A DNA stretch of 35,179 nt. It comes from UBA9715 sp045614225. GTDB taxonomy: Bacteria > Actinomycetota > Coriobacteriia > Coriobacteriales > Eggerthellaceae. Both the position numbers and the translations under genes were made by a program. Within the stretch, counting starts at the first letter, position 1. Every line of letters begins with the position of its first letter. Location of the stretch: positions 1-35,179 of the forward strand of contig JAZLCO010000058.1 in NCBI GenBank assembly GCA_045614225.1, read 5' to 3'. Below are positions 8,037 through 16,245 of the stretch, one piece after another. The notes below the pieces were generated by a model, which did no database searches, was not told the DNA's origin, and was given only the letters and a program-made list of their open reading frames with translations.

Positions 8037-8834
8037 ATGGCAGAGGGTGCCGGAAACCAGCAGGCGCAGGAGCGCATCAACTACAAGACACCGGAAGGCA
8101 TCGAGGTTGAAGTGCCCATCATCCGCGCGGGAATGCCCGATCTGTTTGTGGCGCTGACACCGCCGACGGCCGAGCCGTACATCATGGCGTCGCGCACCAT
8201 GGAAGTGAAAACGATCGTTGATTTCTTCACCGAACGAGTCGTTGCGGTCGAGGAGATGCGCCAGGACATGCTGAAGCGCTTCTCGAAGAGCTCGTATGGA
8301 AAGTGCCGATTCCAAACTGGTGACGTCGCCTATGTCATGGGCCGTCCGTTCCAGCTGAGGGTGTATCCGCTGGCGACGAAGAGGATGAAGAACGTTGCCC
8401 GCGGACGCGCGACGGCGAAGTATTCGCTGAAGGCTGACATCTCGCTGCTCACGCTCTACGTTGTCCACCCGAAGAACTACGACGAGGCGCGCTTGGCTTT
8501 CAACGGTTACGCCGAAAGCGTGCTCATGCGCAACGCGACGTCGATGGCAAATGATTTCGCGGCTTCCGTGTTGCCCGGGATGAACGTTCCGCCGGTTCGC
8601 ATGCGTGCCATGCGCGGTCGTTGGTCGGCGTATGAAGCGGGAGCGTTGTGGCTGTCGACCGACCTTTTGCCGTATCCGCCCGACTGCCTGGTGTACACGA
8701 TCCTCAAGGAATTCGAGAAACTCTCTCCGTTGTCGGAGATGGAATTCCGCGAGCACCTCGATCGCATCTTGCCTGGTTGGCGTGCGGCCGCCAAGCTGCT
8801 TGCCGATAGAGCTGAGCCATACAGCTTGCAGTAA
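8037..8834 (+). CDS. YgjP/DUF45-like protein lacking the metalloprotease active site
   Basis: This 265 aa protein follows the layout of YgjP (DUF45) zinc metallopeptidases: an early beta domain, the GDVAYVMGRPFQLRVYP segment that matches the family's 'G..l..lGr.y.l.v' element, then RMRAMRGRW and a C-terminal helix region ending in LPGWRAAAKLL. Where the family has WGSC it has WSAY. Where it has the zinc motif HELxH followed by NH, this protein has TILKEFEKLSPLSEMEF, with no histidine at all. It is therefore probably a pseudoenzyme, for binding or regulation. GGGAG before ATG 8037 supports the start. The alignment was made by eye; the family call is moderately sure, the absence of HExxH is certain. 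Confidence 0.65.
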   Translation: MAEGAGNQQAQERINYKTPEGIEVEVPIIRAGMPDLFVALTPPTAEPYIMASRTMEVKTIVDFFTERVVAVEEMRQDMLKRFSKSSYGKCRFQTGDVAYVMGRPFQLRVYPLATKRMKNVARGRATAKYSLKADISLLTLYVVHPKNYDEARLAFNGYAESVLMRNATSMANDFAASVLPGMNVPPVRMRAMRGRWSAYEAGALWLSTDLLPYPPDCLVYTILKEFEKLSPLSEMEFREHLDRILPGWRAAAKLLADRAEPYSLQ

Positions 8835-8914
8835 GGTGCAGCTGCGAAGATTTCAACTAGAGTGATGCTACGGTCGATAGGATGCTGTTCGACCGATGCG
8901 TCCTTTTCAATCAG

Positions 8915-8947
8915 GACAGTTAACCCGTATTTGATGGGAAAACTGTC
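8915..8947. other. Hairpin upstream of paaK
   Basis: GACAGTT (8915-8921) pairs with AACTGTC (8941-8947), with ACCC/GGG reinforcing the stem. It lies about 80 bases after the YgjP-like gene with no T-run. Its GACAGTTAACCCGT resembles the GGGGACGGGTTAA arm of the 7001-7071 palindrome, so it may be a decayed repeat. Confidence 0.4.
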
Positions 8948-9061
8948 ATGGTTTGTAAATTAAAAATTAACAAAGACGGATGTATGCGCGGTTGCGCTAT
9001 GATACCCCGAAGCGCATAAGGCAAATGGGGTTTGCGCACCCCGAAAGGAAAGGTGGATCAG

Positions 9062-10369
9062 ATGAGCAGACAGCAGGATATCCTGACGCTGCCCCATGAT
9101 CAAATCGAGGCTATCCAGCTCGAGGGGGTCAAGAAGACAGTCATCAAATGCTACGAGAACGTCGAGTTTTACAAGAAGTCGTTTGATGCTGCAGGCTTTA
9201 ACCCATACGAGATCGAGAGCCTCGAGGACCTTGCAAAGGCCCCGTTCACCACGAAGCAGGACCTGCGCGACAACTATCCGTATGGTTTCTTCGCTGTGCC
9301 TCTTTCCGAGGTTAAGGAAATCCACATGTCGTCTGGCACGACCGGCATTGCCACGGTCGGTGGCTACACCGATCGCGACCTAGAGATCTGGGGCGATTGC
9401 TTCGCCCGCGGCGTCGAGTTCGCAAACGGCGGCCCTGATGACGTCATGCACGTGTGCTACGGCTACGGCCTGTTCACCGGTGGTCTCGGTGCCCACTATG
9501 GTGGCATCGCTGCCGGCTGCACGACCATCCCGATGAGCGCTGGCAACACCGAGCGCCAGATTCGCGTTTTGCGCGAGATGGGTTCGACCATCCTGTGCTG
9601 CACGCCCAGCTATGCCATGCACATCGCAGATACGGCCATCGCGATGGGCCTCGACCCGAAAAAAGATTTCAAGTTGCGCGCCGGCATCCATGGCGCCGAG
9701 GCATTCTCCGACAACTTCCGCGCCGACCTCGAGAAAAAACTCGATTACAAGGTGCTCGACGTCTACGGCCTGACCGAGACGATGGGCCCGGGCGTTGCCA
9801 TCGAGTGCTGGGAGCAGACCGGTCTGCATTTGGCCGAGGACCACTTCTTTGCCGAGATCATCGATCCCGACACCGGCGAAGTGCTGCCCGACGGCGAGTG
9901 GGGCGAGCTCGTGCTCACCACCATCGACCGCGAGGCCACGCCTGTCGTGCGCTACCGCACGCGCGACATCACGCGCATCATCCCCGGTGAGTGCGCTTGC
10001 GGGCGCACGCACCGCCGCATCGACCGCCTGCACGGCCGTACCGACGACATGCTCATCATCCGCGGCGTGAACGTCTTCCCGTCGCAGATCGAGGACGTCA
10101 TGAAGACGATGCCCGAGCTGTCCAGCTGGTACGTGCTCGAGCTCACCACGGTTGCGCATCTCGACCGCGTCACGCTCAAGGTCGAGATGGAACAGGGCTT
10201 CGACTTCGACGAGATCCGTCAGATCGAGCGTCTGCAGAAGCAGCTCGAAGCCAAGCTCAAGACCGCGCTGTCCGTCGGCGTCAAGGTCAAGATCGTCGAA
10301 CCGAAATCGATTCCTCGTTCCGAGGGCAAGGCCAAGCGTGTCATCGATTTACGTGAAGGAGTGAACTAA
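9062..10369 (+). CDS. paaK: Phenylacetate-CoA ligase (PaaK family)
   Basis: This is an adenylate-forming aryl-CoA ligase of 435 aa, normal for PaaK. The AMP/phosphate loop is SSGTTGIATVGGYT; other motifs are HGAEAFS, DVYGLTETMGPG, the hinge/ribose region YRTRDIT and the C-terminal RTDDMLIIRGVNVFPSQIE. In anaerobes such ligases activate phenylacetate or indoleacetate, or run in reverse with indolepyruvate:ferredoxin oxidoreductase to make ATP from aromatic amino acids; iorAB is not in the window. Start at 9062 follows AAGGTGG; a TTG at 9032 is not favoured. Two bases separate its stop from the ACT gene, so the two are one transcription unit. A TATGAT at 8998-9003 is a possible -10. Confidence 0.93.
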   Translation: MSRQQDILTLPHDQIEAIQLEGVKKTVIKCYENVEFYKKSFDAAGFNPYEIESLEDLAKAPFTTKQDLRDNYPYGFFAVPLSEVKEIHMSSGTTGIATVGGYTDRDLEIWGDCFARGVEFANGGPDDVMHVCYGYGLFTGGLGAHYGGIAAGCTTIPMSAGNTERQIRVLREMGSTILCCTPSYAMHIADTAIAMGLDPKKDFKLRAGIHGAEAFSDNFRADLEKKLDYKVLDVYGLTETMGPGVAIECWEQTGLHLAEDHFFAEIIDPDTGEVLPDGEWGELVLTTIDREATPVVRYRTRDITRIIPGECACGRTHRRIDRLHGRTDDMLIIRGVNVFPSQIEDVMKTMPELSSWYVLELTTVAHLDRVTLKVEMEQGFDFDEIRQIERLQKQLEAKLKTALSVGVKVKIVEPKSIPRSEGKAKRVIDLREGVN

Positions 10370-10371
10370 TC

Positions 10372-10800
10372 ATGATCGATCAGATTACCGTCTTTCTCGA
10401 GAACTCCGAAGGCCGCCTGGCGGCGTTGTGCCGGACGCTCGCATGGGCCAATATCAACATGCGCTCGCTCGTCATCGCTGATACGACCGACTACGGTGTC
10501 GTGCGCATCATCTGCGATGACCCGCAGCGTGCCCTCGACGTGCTGAATGCTGCAGACTACCGTGCGATCTCGACGAAAGTTGCTGCCATAGGCGTGCCGA
10601 ACGAGCCGGGTGGATTGGCGAGGCTGCTAGCCAAGCTCGACGAGCTCGATCAGAACATCGAGTACGGTTATTGCTTCTCGCTCAGTGGCGACATGGCGTG
10701 CGACGTGTTGAAGATCAGCGGTGCTGAAGAGGCGTCTGCCGCCGCGAAGGCCATCGAGGATGCTGGCTTCAAGCTGCTCAAGCAGGAGGACATCGCCTAA
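10372..10800 (+). CDS. Tandem ACT-domain protein paired with PaaK
   Basis: This 142 aa protein consists of two ACT modules (residues about 2-65 and 72-138), the small amino-acid-binding regulatory fold. It opens with QITVFLENSEGRLAALCRTL, the classic ligand-binding turn of ACT domains. ACT genes placed directly after paaK recur in anaerobic bacteria and archaea, where the protein probably senses an amino acid (likely aromatic) to control the ligase pathway. The start overlaps the paaK termination region by a two-base gap, and AAGGAG before the paaK stop can serve as its ribosome site. Its last 35 bases are duplicated just downstream. Confidence 0.88.
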   Translation: MIDQITVFLENSEGRLAALCRTLAWANINMRSLVIADTTDYGVVRIICDDPQRALDVLNAADYRAISTKVAAIGVPNEPGGLARLLAKLDELDQNIEYGYCFSLSGDMACDVLKISGAEEASAAAKAIEDAGFKLLKQEDIA

Positions 10801-10840
10801 CAATTTTCAAGCTGCTCAAGCGGGAGGACATCGCCTAACA
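10768..10840 (+). repeat. Tandem duplication of the 3' end of the ACT gene
   Basis: Bases 10768-10802 (including the stop codon) recur at 10806-10840 with one mismatch, a 38-base period. The second copy is outside the gene. It looks like a recent local duplication. Confidence 0.9.
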
Positions 10841-10870
10841 GCTTTCGGCGAAACCGCTGAGTAAACGTTT

Positions 10871-10906
10871 AAGGACCGCCAACGATTAGCGTGGCGGTCC
10901 TTTTGT
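10871..10906 (+). terminator. Rho-independent terminator of the paaK-ACT operon
   Basis: AAGGACCGCCA (10871-10881) pairs with TGGCGGTCCTT (10892-10902) and is followed by TTTTG. Confidence 0.88.
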
Positions 10907-10969
10907 GTTGAAGGAATGCTTTGTTTTCTGGTCGCGTTGAGATCGAGCATGGGCAATTTCATGCCACGA

Positions 10970-11272
10970 GCTTTTTCGTCCACGAGCCGTTTGCGTCCAC
11001 GAGCCGGCTTTTACATCACTTTAGGGACTTGATCAGCTTTTTCGTCCATGGACTCGATATCTGCACGAATTTTCGGTTCTTCTGCACCAATACGAAGTCC
11101 CTGGACGATTGCGTGCATCAATAATGGGTTCATGGACGGCTTTTCGGCAAAAAGAGCGGGAGAAATCGTCCATGGACCCGTTATCTGTACAGAATGCCGC
11201 TATATTTGCATCAATATCGAGTCCATGGACGATTCGGGTGCAAAGGCCTGCATCAATAATGGGTCCATGGAC
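10970..11272. repeat. Non-coding array of GTCCATGGAC decamers within two imperfect tandem units
   Basis: This gene-free stretch holds six copies of the palindrome GTCCATGGAC or one-base variants, beginning at 11044, 11097, 11128, 11168, 11221 and 11263. The first two of each triplet are exactly 53 bases apart, because 11044-11137 and 11168-11272 are two diverged copies of one roughly 95-105-base unit; both contain GCATCAATAATGGGT before the last decamer. Two CGTCCACGAGC copies (10977, 10994) precede them. The open frame through it is made of repeat translation and has no ribosome site. The rest of 10907-11300 shows nothing else I can name. Confidence 0.75.
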
Positions 11273-11300
11273 GATAATGCCATTCGCCCTCTAACTTCGT

Positions 11301-12827
11301 TTAGCGGATTCCCAGGATTCGCGCTTTCAGCTCAAGGTAGTGCTCGGACGGCTCGAGTGTGCCTTGCCATTCGCAAGACGGCGCAACGGAAGCCTGGCTG
11401 GCGATGCGAATGGCGGGCGGTGCCTGGATGCGCTTGAAAGCTGCTGTGCGCATGCTCTGCGTGATCCATTCGAGGTCATCCATGAACGCAATCGGGTCGT
11501 GCGCCAACCCGTAGAACTCGAGCCATTTAGCAACAGGCGTCGAAGCCAGACGATCATCGAGGTAGCCCTGCATGATGGGGCAGGGGTCGCCTGCCGTCAC
11601 GTCGAGCAGCTGCGCCACGAGCCAGTCGTGGTAGAACCACTTCATGGGGTCGCGCTGCCCGTCGGCCAACTCGGCTGAAGGCATCGTTTCCCAGATGAAG
11701 CCGTTATCGGTCTCGATGGGAAGCAGGTTTTCGGGAATGACTTCCTGCTCGAACACCTCGTTGATTTGGTGCGACAAATCGAACAGTTGGACCTTCGTCA
11801 AATCGCCGATTGGAGCGAGGGCGCCGATTGCATCGCCGTAGAGCGTCGCATAGCCGAGTGCGGCTTCGATGCGGTTACCGTTGTTGGCGATGACGCCTCC
11901 CTCGACAGCCGCGAAAGTCGAAAGCGCATGGCCGCGCAGGCGCGCTTGCACGTTCTCGAGCACAAGACCGCTCAGGGCGTCTTCGCCATAACCGTACTGG
12001 TCGAGTGTGGCACCTGTGGCGCGGACGAGCTCTTCGATCGAACCGTTGCGCAGCTCGATTTCCAACGCATTCGCAAGCGCCGCAGCGTTGGCTTTGGTCG
12101 CGTCGCTGTTGTAGCGTGTGGCCAGGTTGTAGCCGACGACGCGCTCGGGGCCGAGCGCCATCACGAGCAGCGAGGCCACCACGCTGCTGTCGAGCCCGCC
12201 AGAAAGGCCGATGACCCATTTCGGCTGCCAGGGCAGGACGAACGCGTCGAAACGCCTGATACTTGAAATCAGGGCTCGCAGCGTCTTCATATCACACGGT
12301 TCGGCGATGCGACCGCCGTTCGCGAACGTGAAGGGCGTGAAATCTCCTGTGAAATCATCGCGCAGCTGCGCGATCACGTTCCCATCGGCTGCTAGTGCGC
12401 GTGAGGCTCCGTCGAAGGCGACGACTCGCTTGTCTGCGTTCTCGATGCCGATAGGGTTGGAGAAGACTGTCGGGCATGCAATGTCAATGCGTGCGGCTTC
12501 CTGCGATGCGCTACCGAGTGACCATGGCTCCCAATTCGAAACCACTGCAAAGTCGCAGCCGTCTTGCGCACCGCCGAGGGCGATGTGGTACAGCTCGTCT
12601 TCTGCCGAAAGCGTTGCGCGTCCGTCTTCCTCGAGCAAGATGGAGCCGTTCATGGCAACGAGTCGTGGAAGGGCGTCTTTCGCAGGCGCAGGGAAGATGG
12701 CTAAATCGGCGCCCGTCAACTTGACGCGGGTGGTGAGCTGGCGAAGTGATGTCTCGTACGACGACGGACAGCCCTGCACCGGTTCGATTTGGCACAGCGC
12801 GATCTTGAGCTTCGAGAGGTCTGCCAT
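11301..12827 (-). CDS. nadE: NAD+ synthetase with degenerate, shortened glutaminase domain
   Basis: This enzyme makes NAD+ from nicotinate adenine dinucleotide, ATP and an amide nitrogen source. The C-terminal synthetase domain is intact: PP-loop SGGLDSS (209-215), NLATRYNS, NNGNRIEAALGYATLYGD, and the TKVQLFDLSHQIN segment. The N-terminal nitrilase-like domain is only about 165 residues, against some 260 in glutamine-dependent NadE. The catalytic Glu position reads IFPAPA rather than FPEL, and the segment carrying the catalytic Cys (ICED) is absent: the frame goes from SAEDELYHI straight to the late GADL..N-like strand. The enzyme is therefore probably ammonia-dependent. The ATG directly abuts the upstream flippase stop (TAGATG), so the two are translationally coupled. 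Confidence 0.9.
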   Translation of the reverse strand: MADLSKLKIALCQIEPVQGCPSSYETSLRQLTTRVKLTGADLAIFPAPAKDALPRLVAMNGSILLEEDGRATLSAEDELYHIALGGAQDGCDFAVVSNWEPWSLGSASQEAARIDIACPTVFSNPIGIENADKRVVAFDGASRALAADGNVIAQLRDDFTGDFTPFTFANGGRIAEPCDMKTLRALISSIRRFDAFVLPWQPKWVIGLSGGLDSSVVASLLVMALGPERVVGYNLATRYNSDATKANAAALANALEIELRNGSIEELVRATGATLDQYGYGEDALSGLVLENVQARLRGHALSTFAAVEGGVIANNGNRIEAALGYATLYGDAIGALAPIGDLTKVQLFDLSHQINEVFEQEVIPENLLPIETDNGFIWETMPSAELADGQRDPMKWFYHDWLVAQLLDVTAGDPCPIMQGYLDDRLASTPVAKWLEFYGLAHDPIAFMDDLEWITQSMRTAAFKRIQAPPAIRIASQASVAPSCEWQGTLEPSEHYLELKARILGIR

Positions 12828-14327
12828 CTAGCGCCTGCCTTTCGCGCGGGAGAACTTCAGTCGTTGCGTCACGTACTCGCGTACGAGCAGGATTGCGAGG
12901 ATGCTCATGACGATGAGATAGCCAACGACAGCACCTTCGAGCTCCATCATGGTGGTCATGAGAATGAGCACCAGCAGCGAGAACCCGAACGTGATGAGGT
13001 ACAGCCCCATGACGACCTGCTGGCGCCTGAGGATCGTGATGACCTGGTAGAGGAAATCGATGAGCGCCGTCACGCCGCCTGCTGCAAGCATGATGTAAGC
13101 CAGTTGCGCGTACGGTTCGAAGTCGAGGCCGTATAGGAAGCTCATGATTGGGATGCCGATCCAGGCCATGAGCAGGATTCCAGCCACCGTGATTGCGACG
13201 ATGAGCACGACCATGGCGATGATGATCAAGTCGAACCTGCTGCGGCGCGAATCGTCGGCCCACACGTTGGCCATCTTCACGAGCAACGGCTTGTAGATCA
13301 TCCCGACGATGATCAGCACGGCCATGGCGGGGAAGTACAACGCGTTGAAGTAGAGCTGGTTGTCGTAGGGCAGCCCTGCTCCCTGCATGACGAATTTCGG
13401 CATGTTGTCGATGAGCGCATACAGGAACAGCGCCAGGAAAACCGGGAAGCATTCGCGGAACAGCATTTGAACTGACTGGAGGTTCGGTGCTTGCGAACGC
13501 GGCGTTTCGAACATCGTCAACGGGAATGTGAGGAACAGGAAGCTTGCACCTGCGCCGATGGCCATGGCGATGGAAGCGACGCCCAGGTCGTTCGTTATGA
13601 CAAGCAGCAGCGAGAAGAGGATGAATGCTGCAACAGACCTGATGCTCAACGATATGCCGCCGAGGTAGAGCTTGTCGACCTGTTGCAGACGGCCTTCGTA
13701 GACCTCGCCGAGCGCGTCGATGGCCTTGTATGCGAAGATGCCGATGCACATGACGAACATCTCGCCGGTATAACCGAGCACCTTCGTGATGATGAACCCG
13801 ACGATCATCATGATTATGCAGGTCGCAATGCGGTTGACCTGGTAATCAGCGAACGTGTGGTATTCCTCGATGTCGCTCACCTGGTAGGTGCGGACGCCGT
13901 AGTTCGCAAGGATGTACAACAGGTTAGCCATAACGAATGCGAATGAGAACATGCCGGCGCGCTCGACGCCCGCAAGCTGCGTCACGACGATCGTGAGGAT
14001 GGGGAAGACCATGCCCCAAGCTGCGAAGCCAATCGTGTTCCACATGAAGTCGCGCTTCGTGCGGCCCGATGCGTATTCTTCTTCTTGGCCTGCAAGGTCG
14101 CCGTCCGAGACGGCTCCGACGAGTCGGTCGAACCAATCGTTGATGAGTTTGCGCACCGGGTTGACCTGTTGGATGGCGCGGCGGTTGCGGCGTTCTTCCT
14201 CGCGTTGGCGTGTTTGAGTGGTGAAAGTGGGCTCTGCCATGCGCCGCTGATCGCCCGAGCTCCTGCGCTCGCTGCGGCTGCGGCGATTGGCTGATGTGCG
14301 GTCTGTATTTGTTCTTCTCGTAGTCAT
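12828..14327 (-). CDS. Polysaccharide/lipid flippase-like membrane protein (MOP superfamily)
   Basis: This is a 499 aa integral membrane protein with about 12-14 hydrophobic helices from residue 95 onward, resembling the Wzx/polysaccharide biosynthesis transporters of the MOP superfamily, which flip lipid-linked glycans. The first 75 residues are an unusual, very basic and Arg/Ser-rich cytoplasmic extension. The ATG at 14327 has no ribosome site but has TATAAT eight bases upstream, so the mRNA may be leaderless; the next in-frame ATG (14240) has no well-spaced ribosome site either. No glycosyltransferases flank it, so its cargo is unknown. It is the first gene of a two-gene unit with nadE. 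Confidence 0.8.
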   Translation of the reverse strand: MTTRRTNTDRTSANRRSRSERRSSGDQRRMAEPTFTTQTRQREEERRNRRAIQQVNPVRKLINDWFDRLVGAVSDGDLAGQEEEYASGRTKRDFMWNTIGFAAWGMVFPILTIVVTQLAGVERAGMFSFAFVMANLLYILANYGVRTYQVSDIEEYHTFADYQVNRIATCIIMMIVGFIITKVLGYTGEMFVMCIGIFAYKAIDALGEVYEGRLQQVDKLYLGGISLSIRSVAAFILFSLLLVITNDLGVASIAMAIGAGASFLFLTFPLTMFETPRSQAPNLQSVQMLFRECFPVFLALFLYALIDNMPKFVMQGAGLPYDNQLYFNALYFPAMAVLIIVGMIYKPLLVKMANVWADDSRRSRFDLIIIAMVVLIVAITVAGILLMAWIGIPIMSFLYGLDFEPYAQLAYIMLAAGGVTALIDFLYQVITILRRQQVVMGLYLITFGFSLLVLILMTTMMELEGAVVGYLIVMSILAILLVREYVTQRLKFSRAKGRR

Positions 14328-14334
14328 ATTTCCG

Positions 14335-14340
14335 ATTATA
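14335..14340 (-). promoter_or_regulatory. -10 box giving a probable leaderless flippase mRNA
   Basis: TATAAT on the minus strand ends eight bases before the ATG at 14327, which places the expected transcription start at or very near the A of the start codon. No purine-rich ribosome site is present. The -35 region is weak (GTGACG at 15 bases). Confidence 0.55.
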
Positions 14341-14556
14341 GGCGCGCAGCCGAAACGTCACGTTTCCTCTACGTCATCAGACCAAAATCATCATGTGCAG
14401 GATCGCGTTTTTCCACGCGGTTCAAATCGGCGTCGGCGAAGGTCAGCCAATCGATTCTGCGCGCATCCGTATTGTTAAGTTTGCATTTCCATGCTCAAAC
14501 GCATGCTATTCTCTGTTGTGCTAAAGAAATCAAGACCTGCGATCTCAGGAGTAAAC

Positions 14557-15540
14557 ATGGCAATCCGCATTGGCATTCTCGGGTACGGCAATCTTGGTCG
14601 TGGCGTCGAGCTGGCAGTCTCGAAGAACGACGACATGGAGCTCGCTGGCATTTTCACGCGACGCGACCCCTCCACGGTCAAGACTCAGTTCGAAGGCACT
14701 TCGGTACGCAGCGCAACCGAGCTTGAGAATGGCAAGGCAGACGACATCGGCGTGCTTGTCATCTGCGGTGGCAGCGCGACTGATTTGCCCAAGCAGACGC
14801 CGCATTACGCCCAGTGGTACAACGTCATCGACAGCTTCGACACGCATGCGCACATTCCCGAGCATTTCGCCGCCGTCAATGCGGCTGCTCGTGGGGCCGG
14901 TAAGACAGCTCTCATCTCCTGCGGTTGGGACCCGGGTCTGTTCTCGATCAACCGCCTGTACGGCAACGCGTTCTTGCCTGATGGTGCCGACTACACGTTC
15001 TGGGGCCGCGGCATCAGCCAGGGCCACTCCGATGCGATTCGCCGCATCGAGGGCGTGGCCGACGCCAAGCAGTACACGATTCCCGTCGAATCGGCGCTCG
15101 AGGCTGCCCGTTCCGGCAAGAACCCCGAGCTGACGACGCGTGAGAAGCACACGCGCGAGTGCTGGGTCGTGCTCGAGGAAGGCGCCGACATCGATCGCGT
15201 GACTGAAGAGATCGTCAACATGCCCAACTACTTCGACGAGTACGACGTGACTGTGAACTTCATCACCCAGAAGGAGCTCGACCGCGACCATGCCGCCATG
15301 CCGCATGGCGGGTTCGTTCTCCGCAGCGGGAAGACGAGCGACAATGCGTCGCACGTTATCGAGTACTCGCTGAAGCTCGACTCGAACCCCGAGTTCACCG
15401 GCAGCGTGCTCACCGCTTACGCACGTGCGGTTGCGCGTCTGGCTGCTGAAGGCAAGCAGGGCGCTTTCACGGTGTTCGACATTGCTCCTGCTTATCTCAT
15501 GCCGCAAGATGGTGACTACCTGCGTGCTCACATGCTCTAA
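14557..15540 (+). CDS. ddh: meso-Diaminopimelate D-dehydrogenase
   Basis: This NADPH-dependent enzyme aminates tetrahydrodipicolinate to meso-diaminopimelate in one step, for lysine and peptidoglycan. It is 327 aa, matching the family. It has the N-terminal nucleotide motif GILGYGNLGRG, the phosphate-binding FTRRDP segment, the central SCGWDPGLFSINR and FWGRGISQGHSDAIRRIEGV signatures, and C-terminal HGGFVLRSG. AGGAG five bases before 14557 fixes the start. It has its own terminator and stands alone. Presence of Ddh is common in Coriobacteriia and some Firmicutes. Confidence 0.95.
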   Translation: MAIRIGILGYGNLGRGVELAVSKNDDMELAGIFTRRDPSTVKTQFEGTSVRSATELENGKADDIGVLVICGGSATDLPKQTPHYAQWYNVIDSFDTHAHIPEHFAAVNAAARGAGKTALISCGWDPGLFSINRLYGNAFLPDGADYTFWGRGISQGHSDAIRRIEGVADAKQYTIPVESALEAARSGKNPELTTREKHTRECWVVLEEGADIDRVTEEIVNMPNYFDEYDVTVNFITQKELDRDHAAMPHGGFVLRSGKTSDNASHVIEYSLKLDSNPEFTGSVLTAYARAVARLAAEGKQGAFTVFDIAPAYLMPQDGDYLRAHML

Positions 15541-15553
15541 ACAGTCCCCCCTC

Positions 15554-15593
15554 AAAATGAGTCACTTTGCCTGTCAAAGTGACTCATTTTTTT
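15554..15593 (+). terminator. Rho-independent terminator of ddh
   Basis: Sixteen-base arms AAAATGAGTCACTTTG (15554-15569) and CAAAGTGACTCATTTT (15575-15590) with a five-base loop, followed by TTT. The TGAGTCA/TGACTCA ends are shared with the palindromes at 7075-7105 and 17251-17279. Confidence 0.9.
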
Positions 15594-15657
15594 ATGCGTG
15601 CGATAATGGGAACGATGCAAGACGGGGATACCCCGGATTTAAAAGAGAGGACATGAA

Positions 15658-16083
15658 ATGACCAACGAAGGCAAACACGTCAAGGTGCATTACGTCGGCA
15701 CACTCGATGATGGCACGAAGTTTGACTCATCGCGCGATCGCGGCGAGCCGCTTGCGTTCACGTGCATGGGCGGGCAGATGATTCCCGGTTTCGACAACGC
15801 AGTGCGCGACATGGAGGTCGGCGAGACCAAGACGGTGCTCATCCCCGCTGCCGAGGCATATGGCGAGCCCGATCCGTCCAAGATCATCCGCATGCAGTTC
15901 GAGGCGCTGCCTGGTTCCGAAAAGCTCGAGATCGGCATGCATCCCGTGCTGGCTACGCCGGATGGACGCCCCATTCCGTGCGTTGTCGTCGACAAGGATG
16001 AGGAAACCATCACCTTTGACATGAATCACGAGCTTGCCGGCAAGGACCTCACGTTCGAAATCGAGCTGCTCGAAGCCGAATAG
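15658..16083 (+). CDS. SlyD-like FKBP-type peptidyl-prolyl isomerase
   Basis: This 141 aa cytoplasmic FKBP has the SlyD layout: an FKBP half (VKVHYVGTLDDGTKFDSS, IPGFDNAVRDMEVGE), an inserted chaperone (IF) domain at about residues 70-125, and a return strand DMNHELAGKDLTFEIELLE. FKBP pocket residues (the Asp of FDSS, IPGF) are present. The histidine-rich metal-binding tail of E. coli SlyD is missing. It would assist folding by proline isomerisation. AGAGAGG precedes ATG 15658; an out-of-frame ATG sits at 15653. A second, more divergent FKBP lies at 26452. Confidence 0.92.
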   Translation: MTNEGKHVKVHYVGTLDDGTKFDSSRDRGEPLAFTCMGGQMIPGFDNAVRDMEVGETKTVLIPAAEAYGEPDPSKIIRMQFEALPGSEKLEIGMHPVLATPDGRPIPCVVVDKDEETITFDMNHELAGKDLTFEIELLEAE

Positions 16084-16166
16084 GTTGCAATCTGCTGAGG
16101 CCGTATGGGCTTCAGCCGCCTAAGGTCGAGTGGGCTTTGGGCTGAATTAATTGAATCAAACTTTTG

Positions 16167-16193
16167 CATGGCCCGTTCCAGGAACGGGCCATG
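16167..16193. terminator. Perfect 13-bp hairpin between the FKBP and cysE
   Basis: CATGGCCCGTTCC and GGAACGGGCCATG pair perfectly around one A. There is no T-run on the plus strand and only CTTTTG on the other side, so terminator function is plausible but not certain. It may instead be a repeat palindrome. Confidence 0.5.
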
Positions 16194-16245
16194 TTGTATC
16201 TGTTATCATGCCAGGAAACGTGAGAGCAAGTTCAAGGGAGCCACC

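Noticed and set aside
10970..11272. CRISPR array
   Set aside because: The repeated decamer is too short, the spacing is irregular (53, 31, 40, 53, 42), the intervals are themselves homologous, and no cas genes are present.
11048..11437. 129-codon frame through the GTCCATGGAC array
   Set aside because: The protein is just translated repeats and runs into the antisense of nadE; no ribosome site.
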